In this document: in pieces, positions 46,678-57,377 of the stretch
Layout of the letters: the number at the start of each line of letters is the position of its first letter
Numbering within the stretch: the first letter of the stretch is position 1
Assembly: GCA_947311845.1 (NCBI GenBank)
Contig: CAMZMU010000041.1
Span: 138,284,687 to 138,348,686 of the forward strand
DNA length: 64,000 nt
Source of the DNA: Poa pratensis
Taxonomy: Eukaryota; Streptophyta; Magnoliopsida; Poales; Poaceae
Direction: 5' to 3'
Translations under genes and position numbers: made by a program
The notes under the pieces: model-generated
The model's input: only the letters and a program-made list of their open reading frames with translations
Databases searched by the model: none
What the model was told of the DNA's origin: nothing

Positions 46678-46690
46678 GTCTATTTATCAG
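46678..46690 (-). promoter_or_regulatory. TATA-like box of DUF6817 copy 1
   Basis: 'ctgataaatagac' on the minus strand, about 70 bp upstream of the ATG and conserved at the same distance in copy 2 (61328-61340). Homology between the copies continues several hundred bp further upstream. Confidence 0.6.
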
Positions 46691-47178
46691 CGGTGTCTCC
46701 GTTGGAATGCATGCCAGTCACATGCATGGCTTTTACTGTGAAAATTGAAATGTTTGCTGGAGCATTGGTGTACGATTTACAACAGGACGTTTTTGGTTTT
46801 GTGTTTTCTTGAACCAACGGAGGCTAGCTTGGTACCGTGTGATCGATGTTCATGGAATGGCTCCAATTAAGTTAGCTTTGCAGCCCTTTGTTGGAGCCTA
46901 GCCTAGCTATCTCTGACGTGCACCGATCAGCTGAGGCCTGAGGTACGTACGTTCATAATGCTTCCATTTGAGATGAGATATGATCGACTTTTGCCTTGTC
47001 AGCTTTGGAAGCACTATTCCAACTCATGACACAAGATGATCTGTATTATGTGATCACGCGTTACATGTTTCTTCTTCCAACTTGTTGCACGTTAATAGAC
47101 TTGTCACACGTTAATTACTTGTTGCTGCTTGGATGGGCAATTGGCGCAGTGAGTGAGGACGAATTCGAATCCCCCATT
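46691..47178. repeat. Duplicated upstream region of DUF6817, copy 1
   Basis: Non-coding. Matches 61341-61832 and 62894-62990, with shared 'catggaatggctccaa', 'tttgcagccctttgttgg' and 'ctctgacgtgcaccgatca'. It lacks the Stowaway and Harbinger insertions of copy 2. Confidence 0.8.
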
Positions 47179-47194
47179 AATGGAAGTTGTTTTT

Positions 47195-47344
47195 TTTTTT
47201 TTTGCGTACTGTCGACGGGAATGTCGCCTCCCAGTAAAGAATATTCCGTCTAAACGAGAAACACCAATGTCAAATCTGGGATTTGAACTCTGCTAGGCTG
47301 AGGGTACAACCACCCTTCTAACCATCCTACCACGGCAGGTTCTC
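47195..47344 (-). mobile_element. SINE with perfect 16-bp target duplication
   Basis: 'aatggaagttgttttt' occurs at 47179-47194 and 47345-47360. On the minus strand the insert starts 'gagaacctgccgtggtagg', has an A-box-like 'taggatggttagaagg' and a B-box-like 'gttcaaatccc', and ends in a poly-A run (Ts at 47191-47203 on the plus strand). Its tail 'gggaggcgacattcccgtcg' is typical of Au-type SINEs of wheat relatives. The empty site is visible in copy 2 near 62988 ('ttaatgaaatttgtttt'). Confidence 0.88.
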
Positions 47345-47360
47345 AATGGAAGTTGTTTTT

Positions 47361-47585
47361 GGGGATTGCCTATGTATCGCTCCCTGCGAGCTGTACCATC
47401 GACTCGCCCACGTACGTCGGTTCGTCCAGTTAACGGTAGCGCTGGTGCACCAGATCTCCTGGGCTGACCCAATTTAGCTTTTCTTTCCTTTTTTGTTTCT
47501 TTTGTTTATGTTTTGATTATAATTTTCTTTTCGTATGTTTTTACTTTTCTATTAATTTTTTCACTTTATTCATATGTGATGGACA
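47361..47585. other. Junction spacer between the tandem copies
   Basis: No match to copy 2 and no gene seen. Confidence 0.4.
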
Positions 47586-47589
47586 ATGC

Positions 47590-47972
47590 TGTTTGTCCGG
47601 GCACGATACGTCGATACAGAGTCGATGTATCATGCTCTTGTAACGTGTGATAATGCTAGAGCCTTTTGGATGCAGCTTCTTATTTTTTTTCGACCTGAAA
47701 CTACCGAAGCTACATCCAGTTATTTGGACAAAAGACCTACTCGATCCTGGTTTTATCAGTCATGTGGACAATTTGGACTAGTAGGAACAAGTACACTCAT
47801 GAGGAGATCAAATATCAGCCTGCCAAATGTATGCAACTGATTGATGAGTTACTGGCATCACTAGATTTCCCAAGACACGAGGAAGAGAAAGTTGATAAAC
47901 CCAAGAAGTGGTAGCCACCAGAAGAGGAGTGGCTCAAGTTTTATTCGGATGGTGCCATCTGCGCGAGGCAGC
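47590..47972 (+). pseudogene. LINE-type RNase H fragment
   Basis: Fragments in two frames: 'ESMYHALVTCDNARAFWMQL' (a zinc-finger/reverse-transcriptase C-terminal pattern) and, after a shift near 47765, 'WTIWTSRNKYTHEEIKYQPA', then 'PPEEEWLKFYSDGAICARQ', the start of a plant LINE-type RNase H domain with its first Asp. It has one in-frame stop near 47912 and ends abruptly at 47972, where duplication copy 2 begins. It is a dead fragment. Confidence 0.65.
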
Positions 47973-48984
47973 GTTGTTCTGCATGAAGCTCGATTTTTTG
48001 AGAAAATCGAAATTGCCATCTTTAGGTTTCGAAAAAATGAAATAAAAATGTCGAGCTCTACCGGTGTGCATAATATCAAAATTTGTATTACTGTAGCTAC
48101 ATTCGTGAAGCTCTCCCTAGACTAGGCGATGGGAGAGTGCAGGAGAAGAATGGTGCGCCTTTGTTGATGAGTTTGAAGTATGGTGCTTTGGTTACAGTTA
48201 GAACTGATGGTTTCTCGTCGGGGAGTTCTTTTGCGAGTATGTTTTAAGCTTGTGTCGTCTGCTTGATGATAATGGCTCAAGTATGCAAGAACAACCTTGT
48301 CAATGCCTCCGGTTTCGAGGGGAGTTTATTTGCTGGAGTATTTTGTGATAGGTACGTTATAAGGTTGCTGGTAGTTTGCGACGAGACGAGTTAACATTAA
48401 GCGTGTTTCTGGCTTTGTTCTATCAGTGGAACGTATCCTGTAAATGGGTAGACCCACTACCCAGTACTGACTCTTGCTTTTAATAGTATAAAGCATGGCC
48501 ATTGCTCTTTCATCTAAGAACTTCATGTACTCCCCAAATTCAATGCACAATCAATAATCGCCCCTTGTAACGAGCAGCGCAATTAAGATACGCGTCGTGA
48601 TCTTTAATTCTTGACATGTGCCAATGCACAAATGTCAGTTACCTGGTTCTTTATAATGAGGGATAAGGCATACCGGTGGCAAGGCGTGGTAGAGACAAAT
48701 AGAGCTGGACTTTGCCTATTCAGTTTCATATTGGAATGTTAACCACAATGGGAATGAGAGGGTTCAGAAATTATAGTCTGTCACTCATGGTGAACTCTGT
48801 ACCCTAAAACAGCTGTGCGGCTTCCTTTTTTTCAGCGGAGTTTTACAAATGAATAAGCTGTGGTATCCATTTGCGATCAAGCTTGAGGCATGTGCTATCA
48901 ATGGCAACGACTCTTTTCTGGCCGTCTGCTATCTTCTTTTGAACAGGCACTAGTAGAAAAAAGACTTTTCGTCCGGAGTACTGT

Positions 48985-49200
48985 TTGCCATTAGCCCCGG
49001 TTCAGGCAAAAACCGGGACCAGTGCCTGGCACTGGTCCCGGTTCGAGCTGCCAGGGCCCCGTGGGGCATTGGTCCCGGTTCGGTTGGGGGCATTGGTCCC
49101 GGTTCTTGCAAGAACCGGGACCAAAGCTCCAGAGCCGGACCACGTGGCATGCCGCGGAGCTTTGGTCCCGGTTCGTGCCAAGAACCGGGACCAATACCCC
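48985..49200. repeat. CACTA B 5' subterminal repeats
   Basis: About eight copies of 'ggtcccggttc' or 'gaaccgggacc', several paired as palindromes such as 'ggttcttgcaagaacc'. These are presumed transposase binding sites. Confidence 0.9.
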
Positions 49201-49461
49201 TCCCCTGCCTATATATTGTTGCCCCCACCCCCCTCTCTCCTCTGTTTTTTTTCCTGGATTGGTGGGAAGTGGGGGTGCTAGTTTTTTTCTCTTTGCCACG
49301 CACAAGATGTGTTCGATGAAATGCCCGACCCGCACCGAGGTTAGCAACTTTATCCTTTTCGTCTGTAATTGATACAGAAATATTGCACGTGTCGATGTAC
49401 GGTGGTCATTTCACTATTCAAGATGTTATTGTAATGGTATTTGATAAACTTAATTATATAT

Positions 49462-51459
49462 ATGATGCAGATGGATGCACGGATGCGATGGATGTACGGC
49501 GAACGACGCAGTTCCGAGTTTATTGCAGGCCTGCATAAATTTCTCGATGTGGCTGAGGCAAACAAAGTGAATAATTTTATGCCTTGTCCATGTGAGAAGT
49601 GTCGGAACGTCAGGGAGTACTCTGACCCGAGAACCATTCAAGACCACGTGATTCGGAAAGGTTTCATGCCCAGCTATAATTGTTGGACCAAGCACGGAGA
49701 AAGAGGGGTTACGATGGAAGACAATGAAGAAGAGGAGGATGATGACAACTATCCTATGTTCCCTGAGGAATGCGGTGATACTGTTATGGAAGACGTTGAA
49801 GAAGAAAGAGGTGAACATCGGGCATCAGATGAGCCCGCTGATGGTCTTGGTGGGGTCATTTCTGATGCAAAGCGAGAATGCGATACAGAAAAGGAGAAGC
49901 TAAAGTTGGAGGCCATGCTTGAGGATCACAAAAAGTTGCTGTACCCAAACTGCGAAGATGGCAGCACAAAGCTCGGTACCACACTGGAACTGCTGAAATG
50001 GAAGGCAGAGACTGGTTGTTCTGACAAGGGATTTGAGAAGTTACTGAAAATAATGAAGCCGAAGCTTCCAAAGGATAACGAATTGCCCGAGACTACATAC
50101 GAAGCAAAGAAGGCTATCTGCCCTCTAGGATTAGATGTGCAGAAGATACATGCATGCATTAATGACTGCATCCTGTACCGCGGTGAGTACGAGAACATGG
50201 ATAAATGCCCGGTATGCAATGCACTGCGGTACAAGATAAGACAAGATGACCCTGGTGATGTTGAGGGCGATGACGAGCCCCCCCGGAAGAGGGTTCCTGC
50301 TAAGGTGATGTGGTATGCTCCTATAATACCACGGTTGAAACGTCTGTTCAGAAACAAAGAGCATGCCAGGTTGTTGCGATGGCACAAAGAAGAGCGTAAG
50401 AAAGACGGGAAGTTGAGACACCCCGCCGATGGGTCCCAGTGGAGAAAAATCGACAGAGAGTTCCCGACATTTTCAGATGACGCAAGGAACTTAAGATTTG
50501 GTCTAAGTACAGATGGCTTTAATCCTTTTGGGGAGCAGAGCTCCAGTCATAGCACTTGGCCCGTGACTCTATGTATCTACAACCTTCCTCCTTGGTTGTG
50601 CATGAAGCGGAAGTTCATTATGATGCCAGTGCTCATCCAAGGCCCGAAGCAACCCGGCAACGACATTGATGTGTACCTACGGCCATTAGTTGATGAACTT
50701 TTGCAGTTGTGGTCCGAACCAGGTGTACGTGTGTGGGATGAGCACAAACAACAGGAATTTGACCTACGAGCGTTGCTGTTCGTAACCATCAATGATTGGC
50801 CTGCTCTTAGTAACATTTCAGGACAGTCAAACAAGGGATACAATGCATGCACGCACTGTTTAGATAAGACTGAAAGTATACATTTGGGAAACAAGAATGT
50901 GTACCTGGGGCATCGTCGATTTCTTCCGAACGGTCATGCCGTAAGAAAGCCCGGCAAGCATTTCAACGGTGAGGCAGATCGCCGGAAGAAGCCTAACCTC
51001 CCTGATGGTGATGTTATATATGACATGGTCAAGGATTTAGAAGTAATCTTTGGAAAGGGTCCTGGCAGTCTATCTGTTCCGAATGACGCTGACAACCACG
51101 TACCCATATGGAAGAAGTGCTCTATATTCTGGGAGCTACCCTATTGGAAAGTCCTAGAGGTCCGGTCTTCAATCGACGTGATGCACGTGACGAAGAATCT
51201 TTGCGTGAACCTGCTAGGCTTCCTGGGCGTGTATGGGAAGACAAAAGATACACCGGAAGCACGGGCAGACCAGCAACGTATGAAAGACCCATACAACAAG
51301 CAGACGGATAAAGGGCGTCAATACTTAAGCAGATACGCTCTTACCAAAGCAGAGAAGGAAATCTTTTTTGAATGCCTGAGCAGTATCAAGGTCCCGGCTG
51401 GCTTCTCGTCAAATATAAAGGGAATAATAAATATGGCAAAAAAAAATTCCAGAACCTGA
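49462..51459 (+). CDS. CACTA B transposase (TNPD), N-terminal two thirds
   Basis: An open frame of 665 codons from ATG 49462. An upstream exon at 49307-49339, spliced to the 'atgcag' at 49465, is possible. Residues about 10-80 form the transposase-associated zinc domain ('FMPCPCEKCRNVREY', 'HVIRKGFMPSYNCWTKHGE'), followed by an acidic stretch. Transposase_21 runs from about residue 190 to 560 ('HACINDCILYRGEY', 'CPVCNALRYK', 'GLSTDGFNPFGEQSSSHS', 'KRKFIMMPVLIQGPKQPGN', 'ELPYWKVLEVRSSIDVMHV'). The protein binds the element ends and carries the catalytic core. The frame ends at an A9 run (51437-51445); the next domain continues one base back. Confidence 0.9.
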   Translation: MMQMDARMRWMYGERRSSEFIAGLHKFLDVAEANKVNNFMPCPCEKCRNVREYSDPRTIQDHVIRKGFMPSYNCWTKHGERGVTMEDNEEEEDDDNYPMFPEECGDTVMEDVEEERGEHRASDEPADGLGGVISDAKRECDTEKEKLKLEAMLEDHKKLLYPNCEDGSTKLGTTLELLKWKAETGCSDKGFEKLLKIMKPKLPKDNELPETTYEAKKAICPLGLDVQKIHACINDCILYRGEYENMDKCPVCNALRYKIRQDDPGDVEGDDEPPRKRVPAKVMWYAPIIPRLKRLFRNKEHARLLRWHKEERKKDGKLRHPADGSQWRKIDREFPTFSDDARNLRFGLSTDGFNPFGEQSSSHSTWPVTLCIYNLPPWLCMKRKFIMMPVLIQGPKQPGNDIDVYLRPLVDELLQLWSEPGVRVWDEHKQQEFDLRALLFVTINDWPALSNISGQSNKGYNACTHCLDKTESIHLGNKNVYLGHRRFLPNGHAVRKPGKHFNGEADRRKKPNLPDGDVIYDMVKDLEVIFGKGPGSLSVPNDADNHVPIWKKCSIFWELPYWKVLEVRSSIDVMHVTKNLCVNLLGFLGVYGKTKDTPEARADQQRMKDPYNKQTDKGRQYLSRYALTKAEKEIFFECLSSIKVPAGFSSNIKGIINMAKKNSRT

Positions 51460-53888
51460 AGTCTCATGATTGCCACGTGATTATGACGCAGTTGCTTCCG
51501 GTTGCATTGAGGGGGCTTCTACCGGAAAATGTTCGAGTACCCATTGTGAAGCTATGTGCATTCCTCAATGCAATATCTCAGAAGGTCATCGATCCAGTAA
51601 CTCTACCAAGTTTACAGAAGGCTGTGGTCCAATGTCTTGTCAGCTTCGAGTTGGTGTTCCCCCCATCATTCTTCAATATTATGACGCATCTCCTGGTTCA
51701 CCTACGCGACGAGATTGCCATTCTCGGTCCTGTATTTCTACACAATATGTTCCCCTTCGAGAGGTTCATGGGAGTCTTGAAGAAATATGTTCATAACCGT
51801 GCTAGGCCAGAAGGAAGCATCTCAAGGGGCTATGGAACAGAAGAGGTCATTGAGTTCTGTGTTGACTTTATTCCTGACCTTAAGCCGATTGGTGTTCCTG
51901 AATCGCGGCATGAGGGGAGACTGAGTGGAAAAGGCACGCTAGGAAAGAAAGCACTGATATGTAGGGACGGGCATTCTTTAACTCAAGCACACTACACAGT
52001 TCTACAAAGTTCCACCTTCGTGGCTCCGTATATCGAGGAACACAAGAATTATGTACGCTCCAAGAACCCGGGGAAGGATGACTCCTGGATTAAAGAAAAA
52101 CACATGGAGACCTTCGGCAGTTGGTTGCGATTACAGCTCATGAATGACACCACTGTCGGAGATCAGCTCTACTTGTTGGCCGCGTCACCATCTTCGACTG
52201 TATTGAATTTCCAAGGGTACGAGATAAATGGGAATACATTTTACACGATCGCCCAAGATAAAAAGAGCACCAACCAGAACAGTGGTGTCCGCTTTGATGC
52301 AACAAACGACGATGGGCAAAAGGACACATACTATGGTCGCATAGAGGAGATATGGGAACTTGACTATGGACCTACTTTTAAGGTCCCTTTGTTTCGGTGC
52401 AGTTGGGTCAACATGAATGGAGAAGGGATAAAGGTAGACCAGCTGCGTAATATAGAAGTAGAATTAAAGCTGCGGAAGGAACAAATTGCCGTGCTTAGCC
52501 AGCAAGGTACTAGCGGCCAATCTCAACGGCACATGGTAGAAGCTGCATGCGATGGTACCGGTGGCCCATCGAATCGGAAAAGCAGCGTGGCTTCCACGGA
52601 GCTCCAGGATAGTAATGATGATGCAGTGGCTCCACTTCGTCGCTACCCAGTGGATGATATCACGGAGAGCACACCTTGTGAGATGCATGTGAAAGTTTTT
52701 AACTTAACCGTGAAGGTGGCGGTCGGCTATGTCGTACCAATTGGACCTAATCCAACTTACCATTTCTCTCCGGTTCCAAATGGCTACGCTGTTGTCACGG
52801 TGGATGAAGTGATGAAAGATTATGAGGAGCTGAAGCTGCAACACCCTGCAGGTGAAGATGGGGAGGTGCTTGAACTTGGAGAAGCCAAGAAAGCGACCAT
52901 TCTATGGCCAAAGGAATTCATCGTGCTTCCGAACTGGCAGCCAAGGCCATCGACTCCTCACCAGTCTCCAGCGCAACAGTCCTCTTCACCGCCTCAGCAT
53001 TCTCCAGCGCAACAGTCCTCTTCACCGCCTCACCAGTCTCCAGCGCAGCCGTCTCCGCCCACCGCTCGTACTATGAGGGGTAAGCGATCACCAAAACGTA
53101 AAAGGTCGCCCCTCCCAACAATACCTCATAAGAATCTTCCCATTAGACCTTATGACAGGACTGTAGCGGAAAACGCCGCGGAGGTGGCTGCCTACAATAA
53201 GACTTTTTTTGCACCAAAAAAGCCCGAGCAAAAGAAGGTATACGATGCAAAAACCAAAAAGTGGGCTAAGTCCTTCCTTGAGCAGCCATCCCAGATATCG
53301 ATGAATCTGCCATCTGACTATGGTCGTGAACTTACTAAGCTAGCACGTGCCTAGTCTGAGCAGAACAAGGGAAGAAATGCAAAAAGCGGGAAACAAATTG
53401 CCCAGCTCGGACAGCAGAAAAATCAATCGGCCCCCCCGCTCATAGTGTGTTCCGATGTCGACAAGGACTTCAGAGTCGCTATGGATAAAGACCTGGAATT
53501 ATTGGACCCCAGAGCCATAGCTGCTGCTGAAGAACTTGGTGTCACTGTATCTCAGGCCAAGTAACAGGCTACCGCCTTGGGTATGAGCCTTGGTCAACTT
53601 TTAGGCTATGAACATGCGCCAATGTTAGAGATGGCACGGAAATATGTCCAAGGGGAGCCTATGGTCAGTAATGAGGAGATGACGGGTCTATCAACACATA
53701 TGCGAAATCTGCATACCTGGTACCTGGTGCACACATCAAAGAAGGACGCGAAAGAGTGGTTTCCGCTGGACGTTAGAGTGGAGCATTTCTTCAAACGTTA
53801 CACTATACAGGTTCAACTGACTGAACTGTTCCAGTTATTCCAAAAGCGCTCCCTCGACAAATCTATCCTCTCTTTCTATTGTCTGTAA
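51440..53888 (+). pseudogene. CACTA B transposase, C-terminal part, and start of protease gene
   Basis: In the -1 frame relative to the first part. It opens 'KFQNLKSHDCHVIMTQLLPV' (DUF4218-like, to about 51890) and continues with a DUF4216-like part ('NTFYTIAQDKKSTNQNSGV', 'YYGRIEEIWELDYG') at 52200-52420. A Ser/Pro/Gln linker with three 'HQSPAQQSSSPP' repeats follows at 52960-53060, then basic residues. The frame has TAG at 53352 and TAA at 53562 but remains otherwise readable to 53888, where a 5' splice site 'gtaagt' lies at 53885. In related elements this is one protein with the preceding part; a single-base loss in the A-run split it here. Confidence 0.85.
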
Positions 53889-54768
53889 GTGATTTATTTT
53901 CTTAATTAAGTCTCTAGCTCAGCTCGTTCATTGCCTGTATTATATTATCCTGCCTATATATATATCCTTTTGTACGCTATTATGCAGAATGAAGATGCTG
54001 GAATGCAAAAGATCTAAAATTTTTGAGGTTGGGTTCGTTGACCCATATATCGTGAATTCACATACGTTAGTCAATCACCCCAAAGACGTGGAGCATGACC
54101 TGACCACCTTTTTAACCATGCAACATTTCTGTACGGAAATATTATTTCCTTACAACTTCAAGTGAGTGTTTCTGTCTTGTACATATTTTTATTTGGCTTT
54201 TTCGATGTTAAGTGTAATTGATGAGCTATGCATGTCTGCTTTATGTAAACGTCCGCAGGTTCCACTGGATTCTGCTAAGCATTCAACCTGACAAGTCCAC
54301 AGTTGAAATCCACGACTCATTAAGTTGGGACCAAGCGTTGTGGTCCGACATGAAAGAAATGCTCAACAAGTAATTTCAATCATTATCGCATTATATCGCC
54401 CTCTTTCGTTCGTTCCCTGATGTCAAGTAATTAATAACTCCTTTGTTCATTTTGTTTGCCAAAGCAGGTGTTGGACAATTTTCAAACAGAAGGTAGAAGG
54501 TCCATTCAAAGATGAGCTAACTTATAAAACGGTGGAAAATCCGTAGCAGCCACCGGGGAGTAATTTATGTAGATTCTACGTTTGCGAGTTCATTCGCGAG
54601 TTGACCACTGAGCGGAGAACAACTGCTTTCAGCAAAATGCGGGAGAAGATCGACCCAGAACTGCGCGTAGGAGCAATTCAAGGGGAATTGGCGGGATTTC
54701 TGCTTGGCGAGGTCATCGATAAAAGGGGAGAACATTATGCTTCGGACGATGAACTACATATGCCTTGA
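53577..54768 (+). pseudogene. CACTA B Ulp1/C48-like cysteine protease, four exons
   Basis: Exons by eye: to 53884, 53988-54161, 54259-54369 and 54468-54768; all three introns have GT..AG ends and are about 100 bp. The protease core shows His in 'FHWILLSIQPDKSTVE', Asp in 'IHDSLSWDQALW' and the nucleophile Cys in 'PPGSNLCRFYVCEFIREL', the pattern of SUMO-protease-like C48 peptidases found in several plant DNA transposons. A TAG at 54544-54546 lies just before the Cys motif, so the protein would lose its nucleophile. Stop TGA at 54766-54768. The role in transposition is unknown; removal of SUMO or processing of the fused transposase are guesses. Confidence 0.8.
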
Positions 54769-54934
54769 TGGCTTGATCTATCTCCATGTAATTAAATAGT
54801 TGTATTCTCGCAAGAGATCGAATATTAATTATATATGCATCAACATGTACTGTGTATATAGTAGAGCGTATAATATGCGTACGGAAACGATGGGGAGCAC
54901 GTCGGCGATGCGAAGAAGGGGGAGACGACGGAGG

Positions 54935-55050
54935 CACCGGCGAGAGGGAGAGGGGGCACCGGCGAGAGGGAGAGGAGGCACCGGCGAGAAGGGGCACCGG
55001 CGAGAGGGAGAGGGGCACCGGCGAGAGGGGGCACCGGCGAGAGGGGGACC
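54935..55050. repeat. GC-rich minisatellite in CACTA B
   Basis: Six or so copies of a 16-21 bp unit 'ggcaccggcgagaggga' of variable length. It is followed at 55048 by two telomere-like CCCTAAA units. Confidence 0.85.
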
Positions 55051-55078
55051 CTAAACCCTAAATACAAAAAAAACACTC

Positions 55079-55300
55079 ATTGGTCCCGGTTCGTAACAAG
55101 AACCGGGACCAATGAGTCTCCCTCCACGCCCAGCCAGAACTGGCCACGTGGCCACGCATTGGTCCCGGTTCGTAACAAGAACCGGGACCAATGAGTCTCC
55201 CCCCACGCCCAGCCAGAACTGGCCACGTGGCCACGCATTGGTCCCGGTTCGTCGTGGCCCAACCGGGACTGATGGGCCAACCGAACCGGGACCATAGGCC
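55079..55300. repeat. CACTA B 3' subterminal repeats (79-bp tandem)
   Basis: Units start at 55079, 55158 and (partial) 55237, each beginning 'attggtcccggttcgt'. The first two differ at one base ('ccctccacg' versus 'cccccacg' region). Each holds a palindrome of 'ggtcccggttc' and 'gaaccgggacc'. Confidence 0.9.
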
Positions 55301-55689
55301 CATTTTCTACTAGTGAGGGAGCTAAAGGTGTGGGAGACGTCATTCATTCAGCTTATAAACATAGTACATTGTTATGACTTGTAGCTGAGGGTTTGCCCAC
55401 TCTAGTATCCATGTTCCTCACGGTGTCGTGCTTCGTAATTTATTTTCCCATCGGCGGATGACCTTCCGAGATAGCATGGTCATACGAACGATGTGTGGTC
55501 AGGGATGTACGTGCTTTCCGCCTCCATCTTGCTGAACCGAGTTTCTCCTGGTAGTGTACAGCGCTGGGAAGGACGACAAATAATGAAAGAATTGTTAGAC
55601 CTAGCGCATAGATAGGGTTGTTATATTTCTTCCGTTCTTCTCACTCGCTTCATCTTGTATATTAATTACACTGAGAGTGGATTTTTGCA

Positions 55690-56085
55690 ATCCAGGCTAC
55701 ATGTAGCCCTTTTTTGAATTTTTTTTTGACATTTTTGAGTTTTCAAAAATCGCGAAAAAATCAGAGATGTAGATAGTGCCGACATCTACAATTGTGCGAA
55801 ATTTTACCTTAAAATTTGTTGTATTTTGGGCTTTACAAAAAGGACAAATCGGAGAAATTTTTCATAATTTTGAAACTGTGTATTGTTCACCACGTAGATC
55901 CACTCATTTGTCTTTTTTGTGCAGCCCAAAATTCAACCAATTTGGAGTTGAAAATTTGCAAGATTGTAGATCTCGAGAATACCTCATCCGAGATTTTTGT
56001 CTGATTTTTGGAAACTTAAAAATGTTGATTTCAAAAAAAAAAAAAAAATCGGCACCATGTAGCCCGAGCTCTAAAATAGGTTTTC
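55690..56085. mobile_element. Fold-back element 6
   Basis: 'ggctacatgtagccc' at the left and 'caccatgtagcccgagctc' at the right bracket AT-rich arms with a centre near 55890. 'agatgtagatagtgccgac' is mirrored by 'caagattgtagatctcgag'. It belongs to the same broad group as the other fold-backs. It lies in the part of copy 2 that copy 1 has lost. Confidence 0.5.
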
Positions 56086-56780
56086 GTTGGATAACACCAT
56101 ATAAAAGAAGTAGAGAAGGGCGTGACAAGTGGACTCTGTTCACCCGAATTTGTGATCGAAAACTCAAATGCATTGGGAATATGAGAGTTGTACATCATTC
56201 AAAGCGCGGCGGATTCTCTGGCTTTGTGAGACAAAGGAGAGGTGACTTTGTCGCCGGATCAAAATCGGACGGTGTATATCGGGGCAAACACTGTTCGGAA
56301 TATTGTTCACGGGAAATCATTGTTCATATGCCTGTAGCAAATAATGTTCCTTGCATCTGTAGCGTGTTATCTAAGCTACCAGTTTTTAATTGGACAGATG
56401 AGAACTGGGCAGAGGTAGAGGTAATGTTCCTCTCTGCCTTTGACCTTGTAAGTCAGAGAATCCCAGCCGCATTCAAAGATGCAAGGCAATGCGATCTTAA
56501 ACTTTTTTCCGAAAGGGAATGTAATATGAAGAACATATTAATTGCATTCGTCCGATGCAACAATATAATGTCAAATATTAGTCCATATATCAAGGATGTA
56601 CAAAGTAAAAAAGACAAAAAAAAAAAACCGCCAAAGCAATGAGGGACTCATAGCAGCAGAAAATAATCACAACTAATATAACACCTGGCTTCGGAAATGG
56701 TTCTCCAACATCGTCACCTCCAGTAAGGGAACATTACGCAACCACACACCACGAAAGTTAGTATCTCCAAGGTGGCACCT
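56086..56780 (+). other. Unrecognised open region
   Basis: A frame stays open to 56642 ('LPVFNWTDENWAEVEVMFLSA' region, then a Lys-rich end). It enters from the fold-back element and has no start or domain that I know. Composition is more protein-like than in surrounding DNA, so it may be a gene fragment. Low confidence. Confidence 0.25.
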
Positions 56781-57377
56781 CCATGGAGGAAGCATATACA
56801 TCGCACATGCCAATGTTGCCTTGTCCGGTGAAACTGGATCTACGGTTTTCATTTAAAGATCTCAAGACCACGAGTTTTTCTAAGATTCCTCCAAGGAGGG
56901 AAACATTATCCTCTGCATCCGAGAAAAAGAGCTCGTGGAGAAAAAAAAATGTCATCAGCATCCACTTCAAGGTTTTTAACTAGGGTCTCGCATCCCCTTC
57001 ACCCCAGCCTCCCACATAGTTTGAAACATGCAGATGAACCTTTGTCCAAGTTGAGGGGGGCATAACCCTGGACAGCTGCCAGAAGCACCAGACCTTGACA
57101 AGGAGACCCGCCACACGCCGGATTAGGGCTTACGACCACACGGCTGCACGTCGGAGTAGATCTGACCACTCAGAAGCTACCACCGCTGGAGCCGTGAGAG
57201 TTCCGTGCAAAGGAGCAATTGTTGCCGACTTTCCCCACACGGGCAGGCCCTGGACACAGACAAAACCGCGCGACGACGACGCAACTTTGCGCCGCAACTG
57301 GCTGCCATATCGAGGCAGCACCGCACAACTCCAGCAAGATCTGTCGTCTCTCACCCGCCATGTGCAAACCTACCGAC

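Larger units (their letters stand above)
48948..55315 (+). mobile_element. CACTA (En/Spm) element B, both ends present
   Basis: 6368 bp. The terminal inverted repeat is 'cactagtagaaaa' at both ends, flanked by the 3-bp target duplication AGG (48945-48947 and 55316-55318). The target is confirmed by the uninterrupted copy at 20001-20015. Subterminal repeats of 'ggtcccggttc' and its complement occupy both ends. Genes: a TNPD transposase and a C48-type protease region, both on the plus strand. A few lesions make it non-autonomous as it stands. Confidence 0.96.

Noticed and set aside
55048..55061. Telomere-like CCCTAAA repeats
   Set aside because: Only two units, inside a transposon; not a telomere or interstitial telomeric array.
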